From Planctomycetota bacterium (GTDB lineage: Bacteria; Planctomycetota; Phycisphaerae; Phycisphaerales; UBA1924), in the NCBI GenBank assembly GCA_024280755.1, contig JAJRPN010000036.1:62001-126000 (forward strand): DNA of 64,000 nt. Direction: 5' to 3'. Within the stretch, counting starts at the first letter, position 1; the number at the start of each line of letters is the position of its first letter. Made by a program: the position numbers and the translations under genes. Below, piece after piece: positions 9,103-18,540 of the stretch. The notes beneath the pieces were generated by a model, which was given only the letters and a program-made list of their open reading frames with translations, was not told where the DNA came from and ran no database searches.

Positions 9103-12100
9103 TTTTCCAACCCGCATCCCTTTCCCTAGGACCAATCGAGTTCGCACTCGAAACCTACCTCATCCTCATCCCAGCACTCGGGCTGCTCACCGCATTCATC
9201 GCACGAAAAAGCATCTCGGGCTTAGGCAAAGGCTCACGAGTCGCAGCGCTCATCATCCGTCTGCTCGCCATTACCCTCATCGTGGGCGCACTCGCCGAGC
9301 CATCGCTCCGCAAAACAACCGAAGATGTCGGCGTGACCGTTATCGTCGACGCCTCCCAGTCCATCCCCGTCGGCGCCCAAGAACAAATCGATCTCTACAT
9401 CGCCCAGGCTCAACCAAACTCACGCCAGCCAGATGATCAACTCGGTATCATCACCGCAGCAGAAAACGCCTACATCCAATCCTCTGTCTCCAGAGCAACC
9501 AAACGCGTAGAACGCCAGTTCATCGGCGCGATTGATGGCACAAACCTCAGCTCCGCGGTCTCGCTCGCGCTCGCGTCTTCACCAAAGAGTGTCGCATCAA
9601 GAATCGTCCTCATCACCGATGGCAACGAAACCGACGGCTCGCTCATCCGGGCCGCCCAAGCGGCCAAAGCCCAAGGCATCCCGATCGATGTCCTCCCCGT
9701 CGAGTTTGCCTACTCCGAAGAGGTCATCCTCGAATCGCTCCAGATCCCCGCCAATGTACGCGTCGGCGAAACCATCACCCTCAAGGTTGTCCTCACCGCA
9801 ACAACACCCGCTGCCGGTCGTTTGTTGATCTCGCAAGATGGCACCGTGATCGATCTCAATCCGGCAGCCGACGAACTCGGAAAAATCGTCGAACTCAATG
9901 AAGGGCGAAATGTTCTTGCTGTGTCCGTCGCCGTCACACGCCCCGGTGCGCTCACCTACGAAGCAGTCTTCGAGCCAATCACCGCGCTCAAAGCCGACGG
10001 CTCAATCACCGGCACCCGTGGCGACTCCATCTCCGAAAACAACAAAGGCTCGGCAATCACCTTTGTCGATTCCGAAGGCAGCATCCTGATTGTCGCCGAA
10101 GATCCAAACGAAGCGGTCAAATTTGAAGATGTCCTTGCCAAGGCAGAGGTTAATTCCATCCGCATCACCGCCTCTCAGTTCCCAACAACCCTGCCAGAAC
10201 TCGCTGCCTATGAAGGCATCGTCCTGCTCAACCAATCCGCCTATTCATACTCCGAAACCCAGCAAGAACTCATGCGCCAATATGTCTTCGACACCGGCGG
10301 CGGGCTTGTTATGATCGGCGGCCCAGAATCCTTCGGTGCTGGTGGTTGGATCGGTTCACCACTCGCAGAAGCACTCCCCATCCGCCTTGACCCACCACAA
10401 AAACGACAGATGCCAAGAGGCGCACTCGCACTGATTATTCATTCGGTCGAGATCCCCCGTGGCGTTTTCTATGGCAAGCAAATCTGTAACGCTGCTGTCG
10501 ATGCCATGTCTCGGCTCGATCTTGTAGGCATTATCGAATACCAGGGCATGGGCGGCACCGACTGGATCTACCCGCTCGCGCCCATCGGCGACAAAGGTGC
10601 CGTCAAACGCGCCATCCAGAACCTAACCTTCGGCGACATGCCCTCCTTCGATCCCTCCCTCCAACTCGCACTCTCCGGGTTGACCAACGCTGGCGCAGGA
10701 CAAAAGCACTGCATCGTCATCTCCGATGGCGATCCATCCATGTCCCGCTCGTTGCTCCGCAAGTTCAAACAAGCCGGCATCACCATCTCTGCCGTCGGCG
10801 TGAATCCCCATTCGCCCGCAGACACAAGCACTCTGCGCACCATGGCCCGTGTCACCGGCGGCACCTACTACCCCGTGAGCAACAACGCCCTAGCAACTCT
10901 CCCACAAATCTTCATCAAAGAAGCACAAACAATCCGCCGAGCGCTCATCTGGGAAGGCCAAGCATTTGCCCCCGCACGCACCGGCGTGCCGACCGAGACC
11001 ATGCGCGGGATCAACAGTGTCCCCGCAATCGAAGGCTATGTCGTCGCTGCCGAACGCGAAGGCTTGAGCCTGGTCACCCTGCGCGGCAAAGAGAACGATC
11101 CCATCGCTGCCCAATGGCAATACGGCTTGGGCAAAGTCGTCACCTTCACCTCCGATGTCTCCACCCGGTGGGCACCGTCATGGGTCGGGTGGTCCGGGTT
11201 CGATCAGTTCTGGGAACAACACATCCGCTGGACCATGCGACCCAGCGGCAACGCGACCCTCCGCGTCACCACCGAAAATATCGGCGACAAAACACGCGTC
11301 ATCGTCGAAGCCTTCCAGCCAGATGGCGAGCGAATGAACTTCGCCGATTTCCAAGCCCGTTCCTCCACCCCCGATGGCAACGGGGTACCCGTAGAAGTTC
11401 AACAAGTTGGTCCAGGCAGATACGAGGGCGAGTTCGATACCTCCGATGCCGGCGCCTATGTCGTCAACCTTCAATACCGCGCCCCAGGAACCGAAGGTGA
11501 ACTTCTCGAAGGCTCCGCACAAGCCGCCGTCACAAGACCCTTCGCCGACGAGTTCAAAGCACTCCAAACAAACCTTCCCTTACTCAAACAAGTCGCCGCC
11601 ATCACCGGCGGGCGCGTCCTTCCCGCAGATCCAACCCTCGCCAACCTCTGGACACGCGAAGGGCTCAAAGTTCCCGTCGCGCTCAAGCCAATCTGGCTTC
11701 TGTTCGCAATCATCGGCATCGCCGTCTTCCTGATGGATGTCGCCGTCCGCCGTGTCCGCATCGACCCGGGCATGATCGCCGCCTTCTTCCGCCGAGGCGT
11801 ATCCAAAGAAACAAGCTCAACAATGGGATCGATGCAGGCAATGTCCGCCGCCAAATCACGAGCTTCTTCAAGAACAGGCGACGACCAACGGGCCAACACA
11901 AAGCAGGCAGCCGCCCGCAAGTTCGAGGCTCCAGTCGATGCGCCAGCAAGCGCAGAACCCGTCGCACTCACCGGCGAAGAAGAATCAACCAAGCCTTCCA
12001 TCGGCAAACCAGCTCGAACAGTATCCAAAGAACAAACAGAACCAATCGACGCACTCAGTGCATTGCGAGCCGCCAAAAAACGAGCACGCGATGATATGGA

Positions 12101-12110
12101 CGAATCATAA
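9099..12110 (+). CDS. Large membrane protein with VWA and glutamine-amidotransferase-like domains
   Basis: The start is taken as TTG 9099, overlapping the previous stop by 4 bp, with GGAGG 9 bp upstream; an earlier start would lie inside the NHL gene. That gives 1003 residues. Two N-terminal helices (about 17-35 and 48-66) precede a VWA domain with a DASQS metal site at 84-88. A class-I-glutamine-amidotransferase-like fold follows (about 326-425, with GGGLVMIGGPESFGAGGW but no catalytic Cys seen). A second VWA-like segment runs to about residue 620, then beta-rich regions, a C-terminal helix near 865-882 and a polar cytoplasmic tail. Planctomycetes often carry such proteins beside moxR. The role is probably protein-complex assembly at the membrane. 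Confidence 0.8.
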   Translation: MIFQPASLSLGPIEFALETYLILIPALGLLTAFIARKSISGLGKGSRVAALIIRLLAITLIVGALAEPSLRKTTEDVGVTVIVDASQSIPVGAQEQIDLYIAQAQPNSRQPDDQLGIITAAENAYIQSSVSRATKRVERQFIGAIDGTNLSSAVSLALASSPKSVASRIVLITDGNETDGSLIRAAQAAKAQGIPIDVLPVEFAYSEEVILESLQIPANVRVGETITLKVVLTATTPAAGRLLISQDGTVIDLNPAADELGKIVELNEGRNVLAVSVAVTRPGALTYEAVFEPITALKADGSITGTRGDSISENNKGSAITFVDSEGSILIVAEDPNEAVKFEDVLAKAEVNSIRITASQFPTTLPELAAYEGIVLLNQSAYSYSETQQELMRQYVFDTGGGLVMIGGPESFGAGGWIGSPLAEALPIRLDPPQKRQMPRGALALIIHSVEIPRGVFYGKQICNAAVDAMSRLDLVGIIEYQGMGGTDWIYPLAPIGDKGAVKRAIQNLTFGDMPSFDPSLQLALSGLTNAGAGQKHCIVISDGDPSMSRSLLRKFKQAGITISAVGVNPHSPADTSTLRTMARVTGGTYYPVSNNALATLPQIFIKEAQTIRRALIWEGQAFAPARTGVPTETMRGINSVPAIEGYVVAAEREGLSLVTLRGKENDPIAAQWQYGLGKVVTFTSDVSTRWAPSWVGWSGFDQFWEQHIRWTMRPSGNATLRVTTENIGDKTRVIVEAFQPDGERMNFADFQARSSTPDGNGVPVEVQQVGPGRYEGEFDTSDAGAYVVNLQYRAPGTEGELLEGSAQAAVTRPFADEFKALQTNLPLLKQVAAITGGRVLPADPTLANLWTREGLKVPVALKPIWLLFAIIGIAVFLMDVAVRRVRIDPGMIAAFFRRGVSKETSSTMGSMQAMSAAKSRASSRTGDDQRANTKQAAARKFEAPVDAPASAEPVALTGEEESTKPSIGKPARTVSKEQTEPIDALSALRAAKKRARDDMDES

Positions 12111-12152
12111 AAGAAAGAACCGCGATGCACGGAGCATCGAGAGGAGATAGTC

Positions 12153-13214
12153 ATGGCAATGAACGAACAAAGAGCCGAATCCTTAGACACACCCCAAGAA
12201 GTCAAAGCAGAGTGCGAAGCATTCCGTAAAACCTTCTCCGATCTCCGAGCCGAAATCGGCAAGGTCATGGTCGGGCAACAACAAGTCGTCGACTCCGTGC
12301 TCATGTGCCTCTTCTGTGGCGGCAATGTCCTCCTCGAAGGCGTGCCAGGCTTGGGCAAAACACTCCTCGTCCGCACACTCGCAAAATCTCTCTCGTTGCC
12401 TTTCAACCGCATCCAGTTCACCCCAGACCTGATGCCCGCCGATGTCATTGGGACCAACATCGTCTCCGAAGATGTCGACACCGGCAAGCGATCCTTCGAG
12501 TTCCAGCGCGGCCCGATCTTCGCCCAAATCTTGCTCGCGGACGAAATCAACCGCGCCACTCCCAAGACTCAATCCGCACTCCTCGAAGCCATGCAAGAGC
12601 ACTCCGTCACCGTCGCCGGCACAACCTATACCCTCGACGAACCATTCTTGGTTCTTGCAACTCAGAACCCGATCGAACAAGAGGGCACCTATCCCCTCCC
12701 CGAAGCCCAGCTCGACCGCTTCTTGCTCAAGGTCGATGTCGGCTACGCCGGGCTCGAAGATCTGATGGAAATCATCGACCGAACCACCGGCTCAGCAAGC
12801 CCCGTCGCCAGCGCAATAGTCGACGGCCAACGAATCCTCGATATGCAAGACCTCGTCAAATCCGTCGTCGTCGCGCCACATGTCAAGCAGTACGCCGCTC
12901 GGTTAGTCCTCGCGACCCATCCCGAATCCGACACCGCCGCCGGCGGGCCCAACGGCCCAACCAACCGCTACATCCGCTGCGGCGTCTCCCCGCGTGGTGC
13001 CCAAGCACTCATCTTGACGGGCAAAGTCCGAGCCCTCATCGACGGCCGATTCCATGTGTCCTACCAAGACATCCAAGATGTCGCCATGTCCTGCCTCCGC
13101 CACCGCATCCTCTTAAACTTCGAAGCCGAAGCCGACCGCGTAGACAGCGATGCCCTCGTCCAAGAAATCCTAAAACTCACCCCAACCCAACCAACTGCGA
13201 TGGTGGGGATGTAA
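12153..13214 (+). CDS. moxR: MoxR-family AAA+ ATPase
   Basis: 353 residues with Walker A GVPGLGKT at 63-70, Walker B LLADEI at 127-132 and the MoxR signature NRATPKTQSALLEAMQE; sensor-1 region LATQNPIEQEGTYPLPEAQLDRF follows. MoxR ATPases act as chaperones with VWA-domain partners and here lie in the same direction as VWA, DUF58 and BatA-like genes. The stop is 12 bp before a family C inverted repeat that starts the GxxExxY cassette, so the normal moxR-DUF58 link is interrupted. Confidence 0.95.
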   Translation: MAMNEQRAESLDTPQEVKAECEAFRKTFSDLRAEIGKVMVGQQQVVDSVLMCLFCGGNVLLEGVPGLGKTLLVRTLAKSLSLPFNRIQFTPDLMPADVIGTNIVSEDVDTGKRSFEFQRGPIFAQILLADEINRATPKTQSALLEAMQEHSVTVAGTTYTLDEPFLVLATQNPIEQEGTYPLPEAQLDRFLLKVDVGYAGLEDLMEIIDRTTGSASPVASAIVDGQRILDMQDLVKSVVVAPHVKQYAARLVLATHPESDTAAGGPNGPTNRYIRCGVSPRGAQALILTGKVRALIDGRFHVSYQDIQDVAMSCLRHRILLNFEAEADRVDSDALVQEILKLTPTQPTAMVGM

Positions 13215-13225
13215 GAGTAAGACTC

Positions 13226-13263
13226 AACGCAGAGGCCGCAAAGATCACGCAGAGGTGCAGAGG
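13226..13263 (+). repeat. Left 38-bp inverted repeat (family C) of the GxxExxY cassette
   Basis: It begins AACGCAGAGGCCGCAAAGAT and ends in GTGCAGAGG. Its reverse complement is at 13811-13848 with 36 of 38 matching bases. Solo copies of the same family occur near 20549, 33577 and 39022. Confidence 0.85.
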
Positions 13264-13310
13264 TGCAGAGGTGCAGAGGTGCAGAGGTGCAGAGGTGCAG
13301 AGGTGCAGAG
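13255..13310 (+). repeat. Tandem 8-bp repeat, seven units of GTGCAGAG
   Basis: Seven perfect head-to-tail copies of GTGCAGAG extend the inner end of the left family C repeat. The right repeat has only one unit, so the expansion probably arose locally by slippage. Confidence 0.95.
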
Positions 13311-13337
13311 GGAAGAGTGAGGTAAGAAAGAGAAGAT

Positions 13338-13742
13338 ATGGATCGGTTTGATATACCAGAATCTTTGAATCAGTTGAGCCATGATGTGATTGGCTGCGCG
13401 ATCGAAGTGCACCGAGAACTCGGTCCGGGTCTACTCGAATCCATCTACGAATCCGCACTCTGCCAGGAGTTCGATCATGCGGGTATCCAGCACACACAAC
13501 AATTTTCGTTTGTCGGCCAATACAAGGGCAGCCAACTTCCACCTCAACGCATTGACTTACTCATAGAAAACCAACTCATCCTCGAACTCAAAGCAGTCTC
13601 AGCCGTCAACGATCTCCACCTCGCCCAACTCGTAAGCTACCTCCGCCTCGCAAACAAACCACTCGGCTTACTCATCAACTTCCACGCCCCAACAATCAAG
13701 AAAGGAACATACCGCAGAATCAACTCCAAAGCCCTCACCTAA
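13338..13742 (+). CDS. GxxExxY family protein
   Basis: 134 residues. After MDRFDIPESLNQLSHDVIGCAIEVHRELGPGLLESIYESAL the GPGLLESIYE block is the GxxExxY signature that names the family. Later come IDLLIENQLILELKAV, with an E-L-K core like the PD-(D/E)XK nuclease fold, and HLAQLVSYLRLANKPLGLLINF. Function is not established; the nuclease-like fold is an inference. The gene lies within 38-bp inverted repeats between moxR and DUF58 and is best seen as the cargo of a small mobile cassette. Confidence 0.9.
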   Translation: MDRFDIPESLNQLSHDVIGCAIEVHRELGPGLLESIYESALCQEFDHAGIQHTQQFSFVGQYKGSQLPPQRIDLLIENQLILELKAVSAVNDLHLAQLVSYLRLANKPLGLLINFHAPTIKKGTYRRINSKALT

Positions 13743-13810
13743 CTATTCTCCTTCTTATTCTTTCCCCCTCTTCCCCCTCTTCCAAAGTCTTCCTCCCTCT
13801 TCTCTCCCCC

Positions 13811-13848
13811 CCTCTGCACCTCTGCGTGACCTTTGCGACCTCTGCGTT
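13811..13848 (-). repeat. Right 38-bp inverted repeat (family C) of the GxxExxY cassette
   Basis: Reverse complement of the left repeat at 13226-13263 with two mismatches. It ends 13 bp before the DUF58 start codon, so the 623-bp cassette fills almost the whole gap between the two genes. Confidence 0.85.
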
Positions 13849-13861
13849 AAAATCCCCTCCC

Positions 13862-14809
13862 ATGCTCCGATCAGAAAACCCAACCCGCCCAACCACCATC
13901 GAAGAGCTCCTCTCCTCGGATCTCATCGCCAAAATCTCCCAGCTCGATGTCTCATCGAAAAAAATCTTCGCTGGCAAACTCCAAGGCGAACGCCGATCCA
14001 AAAAGCGAGGCGAGTCCGTCGAGTTCGCAGACCACCGCCCATACACCGCCGGCGACGATCTCCGACACATCGACTGGAACATCTACGCACGCCTCGATCG
14101 CTTCTTCATGAAGCTCTTCATGGAAGAAGAAGACCTCTCACTCCACATCGTCATCGACGCATCCGCCTCCTCAGACTGCGGCGAACCAAACAAGTTCTAC
14201 TACATGCAACAAGTCGCTATGGCTATGGGCTACATCGGCTTAGTCAACCTCAACCGTGTTGAAGTGACCGCTGTGGGCTTGCGCGATGAACTCGTGATTC
14301 CGGGCGGCGAAAAATCAATCGCAGGCAACATCCGTGACCTTCGAGGCCGAAGAAGAACCCACGACCTCGCACGCTTCCTCTGCACCATCGAACCTGAAGG
14401 CGGGACCGACTTCGCCCAAGCCTGCAAACGCATCGCCATGACCCGCCGAGGCAAAGGCGTCATGATCGTCCTCTCCGATTTCCTCATGAAAGAAGGCTAC
14501 GAAACCGGCCTCCGCATGTTGGTCGGGCGCGGGTACGATGTCTTTGCGATCCAAACATTATCGCCTCAAGAAGTGAATCCTGACATCGCCGGCGACCTCC
14601 AACTCCGCGACATCGAAGACGGCGACATGGCCGAAGTCACCATCTCCGCACCGCTCTTAAAGAAGTACAAAGAGAATGTATCCGCCTACTGCCAAGGCTT
14701 CCGAGACTTCTGCGCCCGCCGAGAAATCACAGCTTTAACAATCCAAACCGACACCCCCATCGACACCCTCCTCCTCGACTACCTCAGAAAGCGAGGCGTA
14801 CTGAGATGA
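13862..14809 (+). CDS. DUF58 protein of the MoxR/VWA cluster
   Basis: 315 residues from ATG 13862; an upstream start at 13826 would translate the inverted repeat and is rejected. The hallmark GERRSKKRGESVEFADHRPYTAGDDLRHIDWNIYAR (about 41-75) is the conserved DUF58 core. VIDASASSD and a VWA-like fold follow. DUF58 proteins accompany MoxR and BatA-type proteins and probably form a complex with them at the membrane. The stop codon overlaps the next ATG (ATGA). Confidence 0.92.
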   Translation: MLRSENPTRPTTIEELLSSDLIAKISQLDVSSKKIFAGKLQGERRSKKRGESVEFADHRPYTAGDDLRHIDWNIYARLDRFFMKLFMEEEDLSLHIVIDASASSDCGEPNKFYYMQQVAMAMGYIGLVNLNRVEVTAVGLRDELVIPGGEKSIAGNIRDLRGRRRTHDLARFLCTIEPEGGTDFAQACKRIAMTRRGKGVMIVLSDFLMKEGYETGLRMLVGRGYDVFAIQTLSPQEVNPDIAGDLQLRDIEDGDMAEVTISAPLLKKYKENVSAYCQGFRDFCARREITALTIQTDTPIDTLLLDYLRKRGVLR

Positions 14810-15312
14810 AGAACAAAAGAGTTGGGCTTTGCATTTTCGCAATGCTAACCATGCTGTCGATGGCGGGGTGTTCGTACAACTCTGCATCATTCCACGCGAA
14901 CCTCAGCCAGGTAGAAATGAAACAGATAATCCAAGATACCTTTTGCAGAGGAATGCCTGTAGACGAGGCAAAGGCAAAGGCGGTCAATCTTGGATTGCAT
15001 TTGGAATGTTGGGATCTCGCAGGAAAAAACCCAAGAGATGGAGCAAAGAAACAATGGATATGCAGAGCCAACATCCATCCGCCTGGATTGTATAGCAAAC
15101 CATTCATGGGAAAAGGCGGTCCCAAATGGCTGCGTACTCTCAATCTCTATTTTTCCGATGACTTCCTATTAGAGAGGGTGTCGATAAAGTCGTACCCTGC
15201 ACCGAACTCAGGAATCGTGACGAGTTCTGTGGAAGGCGCAGGCAATGTTCCGCTCCATGATTGCGAGAACGCTTCAGAGGGCGAGAATAATCTGGTCCAT
15301 CCCAGCCCTTGA
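14806..15312 (+). CDS. Putative lipoprotein of unknown function
   Basis: 168 residues overlapping the DUF58 stop by 4 bp. MKNKRVGLCIFAMLTMLSMAGC is a signal peptide with a lipobox (SMAGC). The mature part has three Cys, a GMPVDEAKAKAVNLG helix and a WLRTLNLYFSDD strand. No family was recognised. The tight coupling to DUF58 suggests cotranscription, yet its codon use is less C-rich than DUF58, so it may be a later addition. Confidence 0.6.
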   Translation: MKNKRVGLCIFAMLTMLSMAGCSYNSASFHANLSQVEMKQIIQDTFCRGMPVDEAKAKAVNLGLHLECWDLAGKNPRDGAKKQWICRANIHPPGLYSKPFMGKGGPKWLRTLNLYFSDDFLLERVSIKSYPAPNSGIVTSSVEGAGNVPLHDCENASEGENNLVHPSP

Positions 15313-15459
15313 AACATCTGATAACGCAGTGACTAGATACCGAATTTGCCAAGGATCCCACTTTTCATGCAACGATTCGCCCCGTTTCCCTGTATCTTCT
15401 ACCAGAGCCCTTCGTTCTGAAGGCTCAATGAAGAGAGAAGAGAAGAGAAGGGAAATCCA

Positions 15460-16146
15460 ATGAATAAGTTCGCAACCATCGCCGCGCTGTCCTGCGCCGC
15501 GACCATCGCCGCCGCACAATCAACCGTCGATTACACAACCACCGCCTGGACCGACTTCGGCACCGCCAGCATCGCGGGCGTCTCCGGCAACTTCCTCCCC
15601 GGCTGGACCACCATCACTGCCACACCAGACCTCGGACAGGATTTGTTCTTCATTCCAACCACCAGCCTCTCGGGCGCATCCGATGATGCTGCAATCTGGC
15701 TCAATCAAGGAGATCTCGGAGGCGTAGGCGCAGCAATTAATGAAGTCGTTCGCTTATCGCTCTCGGGCTTCACCATCGGCCAAACCTATAGCCTCGACTT
15801 CTTCGCCACCCTCTACCTATCAAATACCTCAGGCTGGTCCGGCAACAACGACGCAATCGATGTCGCACTCTCCGGTGCGAACATCTCCGATTGGGATTCA
15901 ACAATCCTCTTCGACGCCGGCGACATCGACGGCATCAACACCTGGGACGCCCAATCCCTCGTCTTCACCGCACTCAGCGAAACCGTAGAGTTCGACTTTG
16001 GAGGCAACGCAAGCTACCACAGCGATATCGGAGGCAACGCCACCCGCTTCGGAATCGACGGCTTTGCCGCCCGCGCCGTCCCAACCCCATCCTCAACACT
16101 CCTCCTCGGAATGGCCGGTCTCCTCACCACCCGCCGCCGACGCTAA
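15460..16146 (+). CDS. Secreted protein with PEP-CTERM-type sorting signal (VPTP variant)
   Basis: 228 residues. A signal peptide ends CAATIAAAQS. The body reads like a carbohydrate-binding or jelly-roll domain with many Gly/Asn/Asp turns (SGFTIGQTYSLDFFATLYLS, GGNASYHSDIGGNATRFGIDGF). The C-terminus is VPTPSSTLLLGMAGLLT then TRRRR, the exosortase-type sorting signal. It lies between the DUF58-linked lipoprotein and the BatA-like gene, and a strong terminator follows directly. Confidence 0.8.
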   Translation: MNKFATIAALSCAATIAAAQSTVDYTTTAWTDFGTASIAGVSGNFLPGWTTITATPDLGQDLFFIPTTSLSGASDDAAIWLNQGDLGGVGAAINEVVRLSLSGFTIGQTYSLDFFATLYLSNTSGWSGNNDAIDVALSGANISDWDSTILFDAGDIDGINTWDAQSLVFTALSETVEFDFGGNASYHSDIGGNATRFGIDGFAARAVPTPSSTLLLGMAGLLTTRRRR

Positions 16147-16170
16147 AATTTGCACAACGAACTCACTACG

Positions 16171-16196
16171 CAACGGGCCAGATCGGCCCGTTGTTT
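16171..16196 (+). terminator. Intrinsic terminator after the 15460-16146 gene
   Basis: A 9-bp perfect stem, CAACGGGCC / GGCCCGTTG with a 5-nt loop, is followed by TTTAATT. It separates the sorting-signal gene from the BatA-like gene. Confidence 0.75.
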
Positions 16197-16292
16197 AATT
16201 CCCAATCCGACCTCGTCCACTGCATCCATACGACCCAACTCCGTGTATACTTAATATTCATTAAGCAACGCGAACGAGGAGCATCACAACAC

Positions 16293-18416
16293 ATGACCTG
16301 GGCCACCCCAACCCTCGCCGCACTCGTCGCCGCCATCGCGATCCCCGCGCTCATCATCCTCTACTTCCTCAAGCTCCGCCGAATCCCGCGCGAGGTCTCC
16401 TCAACCCTGCTCTGGAAGAAGGCCATCCAAGACCTCCAGGCCAACGCCCCCTTCCAACGCCTTCGCAAAAATCTGCTGCTCTTCCTCCAACTCATCATCC
16501 TTTCGCTCATCATCCTCGCACTCGCCCAGCCAAGATCCGCCTCGACCACCGAGATGGGACGCAAGTACATCGTCATGATCGATCGCTCCGCATCGATGGC
16601 CGCCGTCGATGGCCAAGAAACCCTCGGCAAAGATTCCAGACTCGAAGCCGCCAAGAAGCAGGCCATCGAACTCATCGAAACCATGCGCGAACCCTCCATG
16701 TTCTCCCAAGGAGAGAGGGCCGACGAAGCGATGATCATCGTCTTCGATGCCAACGCCCAAATCCTCGCTCCCCTCACCGCAAACCAAGCAACCCTCATCG
16801 CCGCCATCAACTCGATCGAGCAAACCGACGCCCCATCCTCAATCGCCCAGGCCTACCGTCTCGCCCAGGCCCAACGCCCAAACCGCATCGTCAACGCCAC
16901 CAACGAACTCGGCGAGATCACCGAATCGCACGAACTCGACGAACTCAAAGGCGGCGAACCCTACTTCTTCCATCTCTTCTCCGACGGGCGAATTTCCGAT
17001 ATCGACTCCGTCCGTGCAGAAGAAATCGATTCCACTACAACCTTCGAATACCACGCCCTCGGGTCCCAAACCTCAAACAACATCGGGCTCGTCGCGCTCC
17101 GCTCCGAACGCGACTACGACACCCCCTCCAAACTCTCCATCTTTGTCGGTGTTCAATCTACCGACACCATCCCCCGCACTGTAGACGCCGAACTCCTCGT
17201 CGCCGGCGTCACAAGATCCGTCCGCGCAATAGATCTCCCCGCCGCCACAACCGACGCAACCACAGGCTACAAAACACCCGCCAGTGGGGGCGTCGTCTTT
17301 GAACTCGACGAACCCGAAGGCGTCATTATCCGCGTACGCCTCGACACCAACGGCCGCGAAAACCCACAAGCCGATGTACTCCTCACCGATAACGAAGGTG
17401 TCCTCATCGTCCCCCCAGCCAAACAAGCAAGCGTCGCACTCGTCTCCACCGGCAACCTCTTCGTCGCCTCCGCACTCAAAGGCTTCCCGCTCTCACGCTT
17501 CGATGTCCTCACACCCTCAAAGTATGAAGCAGGTCGAACCAACGGCGACAACGATGTCTACGACCTCGTCATTCTCGACGGCTACCTCCCCAAAACCGAT
17601 GAACTCGGTTCCGTCCTCGACCCAGGTCGATACCTCGTCATCGGCCAAACACTCACCGGCGAACTCGGTGTCATCGACCACGGCACCGGCCCCGGCGGCC
17701 CAATCATCGACTGGCGACGCACCCACCCAATCCTCCGAGACCTCACCCTCGATGCTCTATTGATGGCCGAAACACCAAAGGTCGAAATCCCCAAAGGCTC
17801 AGGCGTCGTCTCGCTCGCCGAAACCGCCTCAGGCCCAGCCATCCTCGAAACATCCTCAGGCGATGTCCGCGCGATCCTCGTCCCCTTCGCCATCACCAAA
17901 ACAAACTGGCCCTTCGATGTCTCCTTCGTCGTCTTCCTCGCATCCACCGTCGACTATCTCGCCACCGGGTCCGTCGTCGCGATCGACGAAGACGAACGCC
18001 AAATCACTCCCGGCTCAGTCCTCTCCGATCGACTCCCACCAGACGCAACCGCCGTCCGCATCATCCTCCCCGACGGCTCACGCTCGGAAGAAATCATCCC
18101 CTCCGCCGACGGCCGAATCGTCTATGGCCCAGTCCAAACCGCCGGCATCTACCGCCTCCGCTGGCGAGGTACCGCCGCCCCAACAGACATCACCGACGAA
18201 GGCACCAACTTCCGAATCTTCGCCGCCAACTTGCTCAACCCCGCCGAATCCAATGTAAGCACCCAGCGAACAATTGCCTTAGCCAACAAGATAGTCACCG
18301 CCGACTCCCTCACCGAGCGCAAACGAATAAAAGACTGGTGGCCCTACTTCCTCGGAGCCGCCCTCGCCATCCTCATGTTCGAATGGTACATCTACAACAA
18401 AAAAATGTTCCTCTAA
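16293..18416 (+). CDS. BatA-like membrane protein with VWA domain
   Basis: 707 residues from ATG 16293. The N-terminus is the BatA domain: a first helix MTWATPTLAALVAAIAIPAL, the FLKLRRIPREVSSTLLWKKA basic segment and a second helix near 58-80. A VWA domain follows with the metal site MIDRSAS at about 94-100. A long beta-rich periplasmic region leads to a C-terminal helix near 683-700. It belongs with MoxR and DUF58 and probably assembles with them. A family D and family A repeat block starts about 15 bp after the stop. Confidence 0.88.
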   Translation: MTWATPTLAALVAAIAIPALIILYFLKLRRIPREVSSTLLWKKAIQDLQANAPFQRLRKNLLLFLQLIILSLIILALAQPRSASTTEMGRKYIVMIDRSASMAAVDGQETLGKDSRLEAAKKQAIELIETMREPSMFSQGERADEAMIIVFDANAQILAPLTANQATLIAAINSIEQTDAPSSIAQAYRLAQAQRPNRIVNATNELGEITESHELDELKGGEPYFFHLFSDGRISDIDSVRAEEIDSTTTFEYHALGSQTSNNIGLVALRSERDYDTPSKLSIFVGVQSTDTIPRTVDAELLVAGVTRSVRAIDLPAATTDATTGYKTPASGGVVFELDEPEGVIIRVRLDTNGRENPQADVLLTDNEGVLIVPPAKQASVALVSTGNLFVASALKGFPLSRFDVLTPSKYEAGRTNGDNDVYDLVILDGYLPKTDELGSVLDPGRYLVIGQTLTGELGVIDHGTGPGGPIIDWRRTHPILRDLTLDALLMAETPKVEIPKGSGVVSLAETASGPAILETSSGDVRAILVPFAITKTNWPFDVSFVVFLASTVDYLATGSVVAIDEDERQITPGSVLSDRLPPDATAVRIILPDGSRSEEIIPSADGRIVYGPVQTAGIYRLRWRGTAAPTDITDEGTNFRIFAANLLNPAESNVSTQRTIALANKIVTADSLTERKRIKDWWPYFLGAALAILMFEWYIYNKKMFL

Positions 18417-18430
18417 CCCGGTTTTCCCCA

Positions 18431-18452
18431 ACGAGCCACGACCGTAAGGGAG
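18431..18452 (+). repeat. Family D repeat
   Basis: ACGAGCCACGACCGTAAGGG and two more bases, the reverse complement of the copy at 389-412 with one change. It is directly followed by family A copy 3. Confidence 0.7.
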
Positions 18453-18466
18453 TGTTCTTCTCTTGT

Positions 18467-18520
18467 TCCTCCCGCGTCCCGACGGGGGAGGTGTCGGCGT
18501 CTTCGCCGACGGAGGGGGTC
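18467..18520 (+). repeat. Family A palindromic element, copy 3
   Basis: First hairpin CCCGCGTCCCGACGGGGG, second hairpin GTCGGCG(TCT)TCGCCGAC, tail GGAGGGGGTC. The second stem differs from copy 4 (GTCCGCG/TCGCGGAT) with both sides changed. Confidence 0.85.
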
Positions 18521-18540
18521 TCCTTCTTGTATTTGATACG

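Noticed and set aside
13255-13310. Tandem array resembling a small CRISPR or VNTR coding region
   Set aside because: Units are only 8 bp without spacers and no cas genes are present; it is a simple expansion at the end of a repeat.
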